In this document: one piece after another, positions 39,377 to 48,314 of the stretch
Layout of the letters: every line of letters starts with the position of its first letter
Position numbering within the stretch: the first letter of the stretch is position 1
NCBI GenBank assembly: GCA_963849635.1
Contig: CAWKIA010000032.1
Span: forward strand, 1-64,000
Reading direction: 5' to 3'
DNA from: CAVRUD01 sp963849635
Lineage (GTDB): Bacteria > Chloroflexota > Chloroflexia > Thermomicrobiales > UBA6265
DNA: 64,000 nucleotides
The notes under the pieces: generated by a model
What the model saw: the letters and a program-made list of their open reading frames with translations, nothing else
Told to the model about the DNA's origin: nothing
Databases searched by the model: none
Translations under genes and position numbers: made by a program

Positions 39377-39877
39377 TCAGCCGAACGAGGTGTCGGGGCA
39401 GACCTTGCAGAGCGCCCGTTCGAGCATCGCGAGTTCCTCGTCATCGAGCTTCGCGACGAAGAGTTCAGCGACGCCGCGCATGTGGACCGGAGCAGTCTCG
39501 GCCAGGCGGGCGACGCCGGCGTCAGTCAGCGCGACCACCACGCTGCGGGCGTCAGCGTCGTCCACCTGGCGGCAGACGAGCCCCTCCTCGACCAGTCGGT
39601 CGATGCGGCGCGTCATGTTTGACCGTGAGCTGAATGCTCTGGCGGCGAGCTCGGTCATCCGGAGCACACCGCCTGCCATCGCAAGCTGAGCAAGGACGTC
39701 AAAGTCGCCCAAGGTGAGCCCGGTTTCCTGGGCCAGGTCGGTCGCGAGCCGGCGCATCAGCGTGGCGTGCGCCTGCAGGAACGCCCACCATGCGTCCATG
39801 CCGCGTCGGCCTGGGACAGCCTCTGCCATGAACTGGTCGAGGAGGGCCGCGACGTCGGCATTCGAAGGTTCTTGCAT
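39377..39877 (-). CDS. MarR-family regulator
   Basis: About 166 aa. Winged HTH with LTLGDFDVLAQLAMAGGVLR and RSNMTRRIDRLVEEGLVCRQ followed by the wing DDADARSVVVALTDAG, the MarR pattern. The start is ATG 39877, decided by AGGAG 7-8 bases upstream; a TTG at 39883 is also in frame. The start codon itself lies in a perfect palindrome that probably serves as operator. Divergent from a truncated LUD-like gene. Confidence 0.85.
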   Translation of the reverse strand: MQEPSNADVAALLDQFMAEAVPGRRGMDAWWAFLQAHATLMRRLATDLAQETGLTLGDFDVLAQLAMAGGVLRMTELAARAFSSRSNMTRRIDRLVEEGLVCRQVDDADARSVVVALTDAGVARLAETAPVHMRGVAELFVAKLDDEELAMLERALCKVCPDTSFG

Positions 39878-39884
39878 ATGCAAG
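39871..39884. promoter_or_regulatory. MarR operator candidate 1
   Basis: CTTGCATATGCAAG is a perfect 14-bp palindrome covering the marR start codon. It shares the TTGCA core with the second site. Confidence 0.6.
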
Positions 39885-39899
39885 CTCCTGGGTGTATCT

Positions 39900-39917
39900 T
39901 ACTTGCAGTTGCAAGTA
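39900..39917. promoter_or_regulatory. MarR operator candidate 2
   Basis: TACTTGCAGTTGCAAGTA has perfect 8-bp arms around a GT centre, 15 bases from site 1. Two spaced palindromes upstream of a marR gene predict cooperative autorepression. Confidence 0.65.
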
Positions 39918-39948
39918 TAGCAGCGGAGCCACCCGGAAGGAAGCCCGC

Positions 39949-40134
39949 ATGATCGCCGAACTCTCCATCGATCTCGATCAGTCCATCACTCGCCGGTTCG
40001 CGACGCTCGCGGACGACGCCCGCGTAACCCAGACCGCCGCCCTCGAAGCGAACGACATGAGTGTGCTCCGCGCCACGGACGCCTCGGACGCTAAGTCGAG
40101 TTCAATGTGCTCCTCGCCGGGGGCGGTTGGCTGA
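39949..40134 (+). pseudogene. Truncated LUD-domain-like gene remnant
   Basis: The start (ELSIDLDQSITRRFATLADD, then TQTAALEANDMSVLRATDA) looks like the first 50 residues of a lactate-utilisation LUD-domain protein. The homology then stops and the frame closes after a short unrelated tail. AAGGAAG precedes ATG 39949. Likely the original target next to the MarR gene, now lost. Confidence 0.4.
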
Positions 40135-40209
40135 TCGGCGATAACGCTAAGATCACGATCGATCTGGAGACGGTCTGTCAGGGATGGATGCCATTAGGAG
40201 GACCCGGCC

Positions 40210-40716
40210 ATGAATGTCTTCGACGCGATCCGGACGCTCCTCGCGGTGCGGCGCTACCAGGAGCGGCCCGTGCCGGAAGATGCGATCCGGCGGGTGCTGG
40301 AGGCGGGGCGCCTGACGGCGAGCGCGATGAACCGGCAACCGTGGCACTTCGTGGTGATCGAGGATCGAGCCGTGCTCGGTCAGATCGGGGCACTGGTTTC
40401 GTCCGGTCCGTATATCGCCCAGGCCCCGCTGGCGATCGTCGTCGCGGTCGATCGGACGACATGGGCCGTCTCCGACACTAGCCGCGCGATCCAGTCGATG
40501 CTTCTCGCGGCCTGGTCCGAAGGGATCGGCGGCAACTGGAGTGGTTTCGGCAAAATGGAGGGTGTCGGGACGCTCCTTGGCATCCCGGCGGAGCTGGATG
40601 TGCTGGCGGTGCTGCCGCTCGGCTATCCGGCCGACGCCATCGGGCAGGGCAAGAAGAATCGCAAACCGCTCGATCAGATCGCCCACCGAGAACGCTGGGG
40701 CGTCCCCGTCACCTAG
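40210..40716 (+). CDS. Nitroreductase-family flavoprotein
   Basis: 168 aa. FMN-dependent NAD(P)H oxidoreductase fold: LLAVRRYQERPVPEDAIRRV at the N-terminus with the FMN-phosphate Arg pair, ASAMNRQPWHFVVI, and LPLGYPAD near the C-terminus. Substrate unknown (nitroaromatics, quinones or a biosynthetic dehydrogenation). AGGAGG lies 8 bases before ATG 40210. Confidence 0.85.
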   Translation: MNVFDAIRTLLAVRRYQERPVPEDAIRRVLEAGRLTASAMNRQPWHFVVIEDRAVLGQIGALVSSGPYIAQAPLAIVVAVDRTTWAVSDTSRAIQSMLLAAWSEGIGGNWSGFGKMEGVGTLLGIPAELDVLAVLPLGYPADAIGQGKKNRKPLDQIAHRERWGVPVT

Positions 40717-40779
40717 AACGCGACCGGAGCCGACCCGGGATGGATCGGGCGCGGGCAGCCGGCGGCAAGGAACATGCAG

Positions 40780-41487
40780 ATGGAACGGCAAACGACACAG
40801 CGTCCCCTGGTACTCGACGAGTTGACATCTACCCAGATGGCCGAATTGCAGCGCCAGTTCGATGATGAGGATCGAGGCTCCTTCGACGAGCATGTCGAGA
40901 GCTACGGACTGGACCGGGCCACCGGCAACGACATCTGGGATTGGTTCAGCAAGGACAGCACGGCGTACCTGGCAGTCCCGGTCGGGCCTGACGACCACGT
41001 GCGGGGGCCGGCAGATGCGCTGGCGACGGTGGTGGTCTACGGTGACTATCAGTGCCCCTATACTCGCCGCGCCCTCCATGCCATCGCGGCCTTGGAGCGG
41101 CGCATCGGCGACCGGTTCCGGCTGGTCTACCGCCACTTCCCGCTCCGGGAGATCCACCCGAATGCGCAGGCGTCGGCGGAGTTGGCCGAGGCTGCCGCCG
41201 ACCGGGGAAGGTTCTGGGAGGTCAATGACCACCTCTTCGCCCACCAGGACGCGCTTGACCCAGACCACCTCGCCACCTACGCGACCCAGTTCGGGATCCC
41301 GTTCGAGGACGGTGATCCCGGGCACTTCGAAGCCGGGCACCTCTACGCCGATCGCGTCGAGGACGATTTCCAGGGCGGCCTCCGAAGCGGGGTCGGCGGG
41401 ACCCCGACCATCTACATCAATAGCCGCCGGCATGACGGTGGCTACGACGAGGCAACGCTGGAGCGCGCGATCGAGCTGGCGCGATAG
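40780..41487 (+). CDS. DsbA-family thioredoxin-fold protein with a single active-site Cys
   Basis: 235 aa. The thioredoxin fold starts near residue 82 (LATVVVYGDYQCPYTRRALH), and the cis-Pro loop is VGGTPTIYIN. The active site reads CPYT in place of CxxC, so only the N-terminal Cys remains. An N-terminal extension of about 75 aa precedes the fold. No signal peptide is seen, so the protein is probably cytoplasmic. This type resembles the DsbA-like domain fused to NhaA in other bacteria. ATG 40780 is preferred because AAGGA lies 8 bases upstream, too close to ATG 40774. Confidence 0.75.
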   Translation: MERQTTQRPLVLDELTSTQMAELQRQFDDEDRGSFDEHVESYGLDRATGNDIWDWFSKDSTAYLAVPVGPDDHVRGPADALATVVVYGDYQCPYTRRALHAIAALERRIGDRFRLVYRHFPLREIHPNAQASAELAEAAADRGRFWEVNDHLFAHQDALDPDHLATYATQFGIPFEDGDPGHFEAGHLYADRVEDDFQGGLRSGVGGTPTIYINSRRHDGGYDEATLERAIELAR

Positions 41488-41539
41488 TGCCCGCACCAAG
41501 CGGCATTGTGCCATCGGGTAGCCAAGAGGAGGGATGGCC

Positions 41540-42469
41540 GTGACCGTCACCACACCGAGCAGCGAGACCTGGCTGGCTCTGCCCTACGACGAATGGAAGG
41601 ACACGCTCGATACGCTGCACATGTGGACGCAGGTGGTGGGCAAGGTGAAGCTGGCGCTCGTGCCCTTCCTCAACGAATGGTGGCAGGTTGCCTTCACCGT
41701 CACCGCCCGTGGCTTCACCACCGGGACGATCCCCTTCGGTCACCGGGTCTTCCAGGTCGACTTCGACTTTCTCGACCACCGGCTCGATATCCACGTTAGC
41801 GATGGCGGCTCACGCTCCCTGGACCTGAGACCCCGCTCGGTTGCCGACTTCTACCAGGCGTTCATGGCGGCCCTGGCGGAACTCGGCATCGAGGTGCGGA
41901 TCACCACCAATCCGGTCGAGGTGGAGAACACCATTCCCTTTGACGAGGATCAGGTCCATGCCTCATATGACCCGGACTATGTAACCCGCTGCTGGCGCAT
42001 CCTGCTCCAGGTGGACCGGCTTCTGCAGGTTTATCGGACGCCGTTTGTAGGCAAAAGCAGCCCTGTACTCTTCTGGTGGGGTTCGTTTGATCTCGCCGAG
42101 ACCCGCTTCTCCGGCCGGCCAGCGCCGGAGCGGGAGTGGCCGACCCGCTGGATGGCCCTCGGTGCTGACCAGGAGCAGGCGGCTGCCGGGTTCTGGCCGG
42201 GCAACGGCAAGCTGCACGAGCCGGCATTCTTCGCCTACACCTACCCGGAGCCGCCGGGATGTCGGGAGGCGTTCATCCAGCCGGATGCCGCGATCTACCA
42301 CCCCGATCTGAGCGAGTTCATCCTGCCGTACGACACGGTCAGAACCTCCTCCGCACCCGAGCAGATGATCCTGGACTTCTTCAAGTCCACCTATGAGGCG
42401 TCAACAACCCTGGCAGGCTGGGACCGATCGGCTCTGGAACGCACCCCGCCGAGAGGACTGCCCCGATGA
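41540..42469 (+). CDS. DUF5996 family protein
   Basis: 309 aa. The N-terminal ALPYDEWKDTLDTLHMWTQV and FDFLDHRLDIHVSDG are hallmark segments of DUF5996; the centre has CWRILLQVDRLLQVYRTPFV and a Trp-rich LFWWGSFDLAETRFSGRPAP. No known activity. GTG 41540 is a better start than ATG 41534 because GGAGG is 7 bases before the GTG and only one base before the ATG. Starts 52 bases after the DsbA-like gene, so cotranscription is possible. Confidence 0.8.
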   Translation: MTVTTPSSETWLALPYDEWKDTLDTLHMWTQVVGKVKLALVPFLNEWWQVAFTVTARGFTTGTIPFGHRVFQVDFDFLDHRLDIHVSDGGSRSLDLRPRSVADFYQAFMAALAELGIEVRITTNPVEVENTIPFDEDQVHASYDPDYVTRCWRILLQVDRLLQVYRTPFVGKSSPVLFWWGSFDLAETRFSGRPAPEREWPTRWMALGADQEQAAAGFWPGNGKLHEPAFFAYTYPEPPGCREAFIQPDAAIYHPDLSEFILPYDTVRTSSAPEQMILDFFKSTYEASTTLAGWDRSALERTPPRGLPR

Positions 42470-42518
42470 GCGTGCCCTGCACCCACCTCGACGTGCTTGC
42501 CTGTGAAAGCAAGGAGAT

Positions 42519-43522
42519 ATGGACAGGTTCTTGACCACCTCGCTCTCCCGACGATCCGCCCTCAGCCTGGCATTGGTCGCGACGGCCGGATGGATCGTGC
42601 CGCCTCAGGCGTCCGCGCAAGAAGCAAGGCGCAAGCCGACCAGTGGGGATCAGCAGCGCCGCTCCGCCCTGCTCGCTCCGAGTACGCGGCGACCGTGCTC
42701 GACGGCAACATCTACGTCGCCGGCGGCTTCGGCGCCCTCTCGCGGTTCGAACGATTCGATCCGCTGGCCAATGCGTGGGAGCAACTTGCCGATCTACCAG
42801 AACCCCGTCATCACCTGAGCTTGGCCACGCTCGATGACGCTATCTACCTCGCCGGCGGCCATACCGAATCCACCCACTCGGCCACCGAGACCTTCTGGCG
42901 GTACGACCCTGGTGCGGACGCTTGGGAGACGCTCGATCCCTTACCCCTGGGGCCGCGCGGCGCGTTGGGCGCGGCCGCCATCGACGGCCTTCTCTACGTC
43001 GTGGGTGGCTCATCGGGCGATCTCTCGGGGCCGGCCACCGCCGATCTGGCCCGCTACGATCCAGTCGCGGTGAGCTGGGAACTGCTCGCCCCCATGCCGA
43101 CGGCGCGCGAGCATCTGGCGGTTGCGGCGGCTGATGGGCTGCTGGTCACGATCGGCGGCCGGAATGGTTCCGACGAAGATCCAGCCCTCCTGGAGGCAAC
43201 CGAGGTCTATGATCCCGTCAGCGATAGCTGGGAAAAGCGGTCTGTGCTCCCGGCTCCCCGGGCCGGGATGGGCGTCGCCTCGGACGGTGAACGCGTCATC
43301 GTCCTTGGCGGAGAGCGTTTCACCGGCGGTCAGCCCTTGTCCTTCGTTGCGGTCAACCTCTACGACGTCGCGACCGACAAGTGGTCCGAACTCGCGCCGT
43401 TGCCGGTCGCCCGGCATGGTCTCGCGGCGGCGATTTTCGACGGCACACTCTACGCCATCAGCGGCTCTACGCAGGCGGGCGACATCGATAACGTTGATCG
43501 CGTCGATACCCTCTCCCTGTGA
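42519..43522 (+). CDS. Tat-exported Kelch-repeat protein, one frameshift
   Basis: About 334 aa. Leader SLSRRSALSLALVATAG is a Tat signal in frame 3; the repeats lie in frame 2, joined near 42630. Six or so Kelch units are visible by their Gly-Gly and spaced Tyr/Trp (YVAGGF, YLAGGHTES, YVVGGSSGD, VTIGGRNGS, IVLGGERF), making a beta-propeller probably exposed outside the cell. Such propellers bind proteins or sugars; no catalytic residues identified. Confidence 0.8.
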
Positions 43523-43655
43523 CGGACTGCCCGATTGCTGCGGGGCGTTATGCCGGAGCAGTGAGCGGCGGAGGCATTCGCGGCCTATTTGGACGGTATC
43601 ATGCTCGGGGACGCGCCCGTGAAACACGGCCCCGCCAAACCGGGAGGAGGCCCCG

Positions 43656-44351
43656 ATGGTCCAGCACGCGATCTTGCCGCCCCTGACCCGCGGCCAGTGG
43701 TTCCCGATGACCTGGGAGGAGTTCCTCGCGTGGTCCCCGGACGAGGGCCAATCTGAGTGGGTGGACGGTGAGGGGATCGCCTACGTGTCGAACAGCACGC
43801 GTCACGCGGCGATCATGTTGTTCCTGACCGAACTCGTGGGACGTTACGTCCGAATGCTGGATTTGGGGCGGCTGTTCGTGGATGGCGTGCTCCTGCGGCT
43901 GCCAGAACGGCCCTCCGGCCGGATGCCTGACCTCTTCGTCATCGCCAAAAGCGACCTCGATCGGGTCCAGCACCAGTGGGTCGACGGCCCGGCCCTCTTG
44001 GCCGTCGAGATCGTCTCGGAAGAGAGCCTCGGACGGGACACGCGGGAAAAACGGGCTGAGTACGAGCGGGCAGGGGTGCGAGAGTACCTGACGATCGACG
44101 CCCGCCCCGGCCAGGACGGGGTCACGTTTCTCAACTTGGACAGCGAGGGGCGCTACCAGCCAATTACGCCCGATGACGAGGGGCGGCTCCATTCCGCCAC
44201 ACTACCCGGTTTTTGGCTCGACCCGGCTTGGTTCCGCCCGGACTCATTGCCGGAAGTGGACGATCTCCTTCTCCAAATCGCGCCCGAGGCCTACGAAGCG
44301 TGGCTCCTGGCCAAGATCCGGTCACACCGGGCCACCGGGGATGCGCCATAG
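43656..44351 (+). CDS. Uma2-family (DUF820) PD-(D/E)xK nuclease-like protein
   Basis: 231 aa. Core residues fit the restriction-endonuclease fold: Asp in RMPDLFVI, Glu in LLAVEIVSEES, and the Lys of REKRAEYERAGVREYLTID. The family is abundant in Cyanobacteria and Chloroflexota, usually as scattered single genes with unknown role. AGGAGG lies 5 bases before ATG 43656. Confidence 0.85.
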   Translation: MVQHAILPPLTRGQWFPMTWEEFLAWSPDEGQSEWVDGEGIAYVSNSTRHAAIMLFLTELVGRYVRMLDLGRLFVDGVLLRLPERPSGRMPDLFVIAKSDLDRVQHQWVDGPALLAVEIVSEESLGRDTREKRAEYERAGVREYLTIDARPGQDGVTFLNLDSEGRYQPITPDDEGRLHSATLPGFWLDPAWFRPDSLPEVDDLLLQIAPEAYEAWLLAKIRSHRATGDAP

Positions 44352-44476
44352 AGACTGTTATTGCCTGGGAGGAACCTCTGGACCGGGTACCGCTGACACT
44401 CTGACGTGCGAATCTTCTCTGAGCGCGGACACTGGCCGCGCATACACAACAATTGAATGGCGGAATCACGCACGAT

Positions 44477-45541
44477 ATGGACACCCAACTCGAACTCGGG
44501 CTCGATACTTTCGGCGACGTGGGCCGCACTGCCGACGGCCAGCCGCTCCCCCACGCGCAGGTCATCCGCGAGGTCGTCGCCGAGGCGGTCCTGGCCGACG
44601 AGGTCGGGGTCGACTTCATCGGCCTTGGTGAGCACCACCGCGCCGACTTCGCCATCTCCTCTCCGGAGATGGTGCTGGCCGCTATCGCCGGACAGACGAA
44701 ACGTATCCGGCTTGGCTCCGCCGTGACGGTCCTCAGCTCCGACGACCCTGTCCGTGTCTTCCAACGCTTCTCGACGCTCAACGCGGTCTCAAACGGGCGG
44801 GCCGAGGTGATCCTCGGACGTGGCTCGTTCACCGAGTCGTTCCCCCTCTTCGGCTACGAGCTTGACCAGTACGAGCTGCTGTTCGAGGAGAAACTGGACC
44901 TCTTCTCCGTGTTGCTCGACGCCGATAGTACCGGCGATTCCGTGACCTGGAGCGGCCGCACGCGGGCACCACTCTCCGGGCGACGCGTCTTCCCGACGAC
45001 GGAACACGGTCGCCTGACGACGTGGGTCGGCGTCGGTGGAAGCCCGGAGTCGGTGGTGCGCGCCGCCCGCTATCGGATCGGCCTCATGCTCGCCATTATC
45101 GGCGGCAATCCGCTCCGGTTTGTCCCGTACGTGGACCTCTACCACCGCGCCCTCGCCCAACTCGGCTCCGATCCCCTCCCGATTGGGGTGCACTCGCCCG
45201 GCCACATCGGCGAGACGGACGAGGATGCGCGTGAAGAGTTCTGGCTCCCCTACCGCGAGATGCGCGACCGCATCGGCGCCGAGCGGGGGTGGGGGGCGAT
45301 GAGCCGCGCCGAGTACGACCGCGAGATCGAGACCGGCTCGCTCTACGTCGGCTCGCCGGAGACCGTCGCGCGCAAGATCGCGACGACGGCCCAGGCGCTC
45401 GGGGCCGCCCGCTTCGACATGAAGTACAGCGCGGGCGCCCTCCCCCACGAGACGATGATGCGCTGCATCGCCCTCTACGGGCGCGAGGTTATGCCACGCG
45501 TCCGCGAACTTCTCGCCGCGCCGAATTTCACGCCGGCCTGA
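44477..45541 (+). CDS. LLM-class flavin-dependent oxidoreductase
   Basis: About 354 aa. Luciferase-like TIM barrel: LELGLDTFGDVG start, FIGLGEHHRADFAISSPEMV, IRLGSAVTVLSSDDPVRVFQ and the C-terminal GSPETVARKIATTAQ. The flavin may be FMN or F420. ATG 44453 is also in frame; 44477 gives the usual family N-terminus, and neither has a strong ribosome site. Fragments of a related gene's 3' end occur at 47391 and 51914. Confidence 0.85.
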   Translation: MDTQLELGLDTFGDVGRTADGQPLPHAQVIREVVAEAVLADEVGVDFIGLGEHHRADFAISSPEMVLAAIAGQTKRIRLGSAVTVLSSDDPVRVFQRFSTLNAVSNGRAEVILGRGSFTESFPLFGYELDQYELLFEEKLDLFSVLLDADSTGDSVTWSGRTRAPLSGRRVFPTTEHGRLTTWVGVGGSPESVVRAARYRIGLMLAIIGGNPLRFVPYVDLYHRALAQLGSDPLPIGVHSPGHIGETDEDAREEFWLPYREMRDRIGAERGWGAMSRAEYDREIETGSLYVGSPETVARKIATTAQALGAARFDMKYSAGALPHETMMRCIALYGREVMPRVRELLAAPNFTPA

Positions 45542-45784
45542 TAGAGCAGGGCTTATGCAACGCGGCCCCGGTGTCGTACCGATGCCGTTTCACGTTGACG
45601 CAACCCGGCGTGATGCATACAGTTCTCGTGCTTCGGCACGCCGCCGGGCTGCGCCCCGCACGACGCGGGCGCCCGACGCTTCGTAGGACGGTCTGTATGA
45701 GTAGTTACGAACCTACGGTGCGTCGGAAAAGGCGGCGACGAGTGATGGCCCGGTCGTAGCTCCCGTAGCGGAGGAACGCGCCAT

Positions 45785-45812
45785 GCCCTTGCCGCCCGGC
45801 AAGGGCTTCTTT
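45785..45812 (+). terminator. Intrinsic terminator 1 upstream of mgtE
   Basis: GCCCTTGCC and GGCAAGGGC form a perfect 9-bp stem around GCCC, followed by TTCTTT. Confidence 0.65.
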
Positions 45813-45826
45813 GTGCCCTGCTTCTG

Positions 45827-45869
45827 CCCTCTTTCCGACGCACCTCGCGCCACGGAAAGAGGGTTTTCT
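45827..45869 (+). terminator. Intrinsic terminator 2 upstream of mgtE
   Basis: CCCTCTTTCCG (45827-45837) pairs perfectly with 45853-45863, followed by TTTTCT. Two terminators in a row between the LLM gene and mgtE could simply isolate the genes or form part of a regulated leader. The rest of 45542-46004 shows no gene and no riboswitch that I can recognise. Confidence 0.65.
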
Positions 45870-46004
45870 ATCGAACGACGCCCATCGCGAGCGAACAGCT
45901 AGACCGTCACCACGACCCGACCGCCGGCATGCCGGCCGTCATCGGGCGTTGTGGTCTGCCTGGCTAACTTCGCGCGCGTCGGCTGTCGAGAAGGAGCGGC
46001 ACAC

Positions 46005-47355
46005 ATGACCACCCAGGATGTATTGATCGAAATCCGGGCGCGCATCGACACGCGCGACCGCGACGGCCTCGCGGTGTTCGCTACGCGCGTGAGCCCAGGT
46101 GAATGGGCGGCCGTCGTTCCGCGGCTTGACCCGGCGGAAGTCGCGGTCCTGCTGCAATGGCTGCCCGACGCCGAGATCCCCGAGCTGCTCGCGGAGCTGG
46201 ACCCCGCGGACGCCGCGGCGATCCTGCGCACCCTTACCCGGCCGGAAGCCGCCAGCCTGCTCGAAGCGATGGCGCCCGACGACGCGACCGACGTCGTCGA
46301 CGAGCTATCGGACGCCGACGCCGAGCAGATCCTGATCCAGATGGAGCCGGGCGACGCCGCCGAGATCCTGGCCCTCCTCGCCTACCCGCCTGACAGCGCG
46401 GGCGGCATCATGACGCCCGCCTTCGTCGCCATCGCGCCGGATCTGCGCGCCGTCCCAGGCGATCGCGGCGCTGCAGCGGGTTTCGGAAGAGGCCGAGACC
46501 ATGTACTACGTCTACGTGCTCGACGGCGGCGAGCACCTGCTCGGCGTGCTGTCGCTGCACCGGCTGGTGCTGACTGACGCTGACACACCCGTGCGCGACC
46601 TGATGGTGACGGACCCGATCCGCATTCGGGCCGGCGCCGACCAGGAGACGGCGGCGCGGCTGCTGACCGACCACAACCTGCTCGCGCTGCCGGTGGTCGA
46701 CGGCGAAGACCGGCTGCTCGGCATCATCACCCAGGATGACGTCGCCGATGTGCTCGAAGCCGAAGCGACCGAAGACATGTACCGCATGGCCGGAATCGGG
46801 GTCGAAGAACGGGCGACCAGCCCGATGCTCGAGTCGGCCCGCAGGCGCGTCCCCTGGCTGGCGTTCAACATGGCGTGGTCGCTCGGTTCTGCCGTCATCA
46901 TCAGCATGTTCCAGGGCACCATCGAGCGGGCCGCGGTCCTGGCGGTGTTCCTGCCCGTGATCGCCGGGCAGGCGGGCAACGCCGGCATCCAGACAGCGAC
47001 CATCGTCATTCGCTCTCTGGCGCTGGGGGAGATCTCCCCGCATGACACGCTGCTCGTCCTCGGCAAGGAATTGGGGGTGGGCGCTATCAAGGGTGGAATC
47101 TTCGGTGTAGCGCTCTTCTTTATCGCCTGGTTCTGGAAGGGGAGCCCCGCCCTTGGGCTGGTGGCCGGCTGCGCCCTCTTCCTCAATCTCGCCATCGTGG
47201 CCTCGACGACCGGGGTACTCATGCCGATGACCCTGAGCAAGTTGGGGAAGGACCCGGCGACGATCGCCGGGGTGTTCGACACGATGCTGTCGGACCTGAT
47301 GGGCAACCTGATCTACCTCGGCCTGGCCACGCTGCTCATCAATTGGATCGTGTGA
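46005..47355 (+). CDS. mgtE: MgtE magnesium transporter, one frameshift
   Basis: About 450 aa. MgtE is a Mg2+ channel with a cytoplasmic N-domain, two CBS domains and five membrane helices. The N-domain helices are seen as acidic repeats (LLQWLPDAEIPELLAELDPA, LEAMAPDDATDVVDELSDAD); the CBS part begins GGIMTPAFVAI and, after a shift at about 46450, continues SQAIAALQRVSEEAETMYYV. The membrane part includes FLPVIAGQAGNAGIQTATIV, the family signature. AAGGAG lies 7 bases before ATG 46005. Confidence 0.88.
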
Positions 47356-47390
47356 GCCACCGGCTCGGTCTTCGGCATCATCGCGGATTG

Positions 47391-47460
47391 CGAGAGGCGC
47401 GAGGTCATGCCGCATGTGCGCGAATTGCTCGCCGCGCCGAATTACACACCGGCCGGATAA
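47391..47460 (+). pseudogene. Remnant of an LLM oxidoreductase 3' end
   Basis: It reads RREVMPHVRELLAAPNYTPA and a TAA, matching the last residues of the gene at 44477-45541 (REVMPRVRELLAAPNFTPA). It starts 35 bases after mgtE ends. In DNA it is closer to the fragment at 51914 than to the intact gene, so the two fragments share a different parent. Confidence 0.7.
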
Positions 47461-47702
47461 CCGAGCGACTGTTCGCTGGTCCACCGATAGTCGGTCACGG
47501 GTCGCGTCATACGCGTTTCGTGACCATGCGTCAGCTTGGGACGAAAGGTGACTGGATAAGACCTCGATGTCCATTGCGCGTCGCTTGTTGGCTCGGACCT
47601 CTTAGCGACGAGCCCAACGAATGACGCCGCTTCAAGGTGCTGCATATCCTGGATCCCTACTGCCGAACAATTGGCCGGTCTGTCAATCGAACATCGTTGA
47701 CG

Positions 47703-47748
47703 CAACCGGCTCTCGGTACAGGGCAAACCCTGTACCGAGAGCCGGTTG
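47703..47748. terminator. Perfect 21-bp hairpin at a convergent junction
   Basis: 47703-47723 and 47728-47748 are exact complements around the loop CAAA. It lies between mgtE and a gene on the other strand that ends toward it. No T-tract. The remainder of 47356-47813 carries only the LLM remnant. Confidence 0.65.
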
Positions 47749-47813
47749 ATCGGGCGTCGGATCGCGGCGGAGATCGCACAGGGCAATATCCGCGCGAAGG
47801 ACACCGGGGGGCG

Positions 47814-48261
47814 TTACGGCAGGAGGATGACGCCGAGTTGGCGGTCGATTATCTGTAGGTCGTCGCCGACGAAGAAGTTCGAGGTGATCAATCCGCTTGC
47901 CCCAGCAAGTTGTCCCTGGCCGCCATCCACCCGCCAGACGACGGCTCCGTGCTTACGGACGGGATCGGCCGACCTGGAGAGGTAGCCGCTGCCAACCGTA
48001 CTGAACCGCAGGACGTTCCCATCGCCGAAGGTCGCCGCCCCTACCTCCTGGAAGCCGGACGCTCCCGTGAAGGTCACCTCCGACGCAAACGTCGCCTCAC
48101 CGCCGGCGGCTGAATTCGAACACGCCAGACAGACCGCCCGTCCCAACAGTGCAGGTCAGGATCGAACTGGGAGCAGTCGTCGTCGTCGTGAGGACATCCC
48201 CATTCTCTCCGGCTGCCTGTGCCCAACCGGTGAAGCGCATCGCGTAGACCAATTCCTGCAT
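47814..48261 (-). CDS. Small beta-rich protein of unknown family, frameshifted
   Basis: About 149 aa after joining frames near 48110. Sequence such as TCTVGTGGLSGVFEFS, TFASEVTFTGASGFQEVGAA and GAVVWRVDGGQGQLAGASGL suggests an eight-stranded beta barrel, like dirigent/allene-oxide-cyclase-type proteins, but I cannot assign it. The open frame extends upstream of ATG 48261 without a start codon, toward the gene at 48315, so it may be translated together with it. Two cysteines at most; no leader of its own. Confidence 0.5.
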
Positions 48262-48314
48262 GGCTTGTTCGTCCTTCGGCGAGCGTGCCCCAAAATGGTC
48301 TGGAACCGTGCCCG

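Noticed and set aside
40153..41553. 466-codon minus-strand frame across the nitroreductase and DsbA-like genes
   Set aside because: It spans two well-supported genes and their spacer on the other strand and shows only composition-driven residues.
45542..46004. M-box magnesium riboswitch before mgtE
   Set aside because: I could not find the conserved M-box core; only two terminator hairpins are clear.
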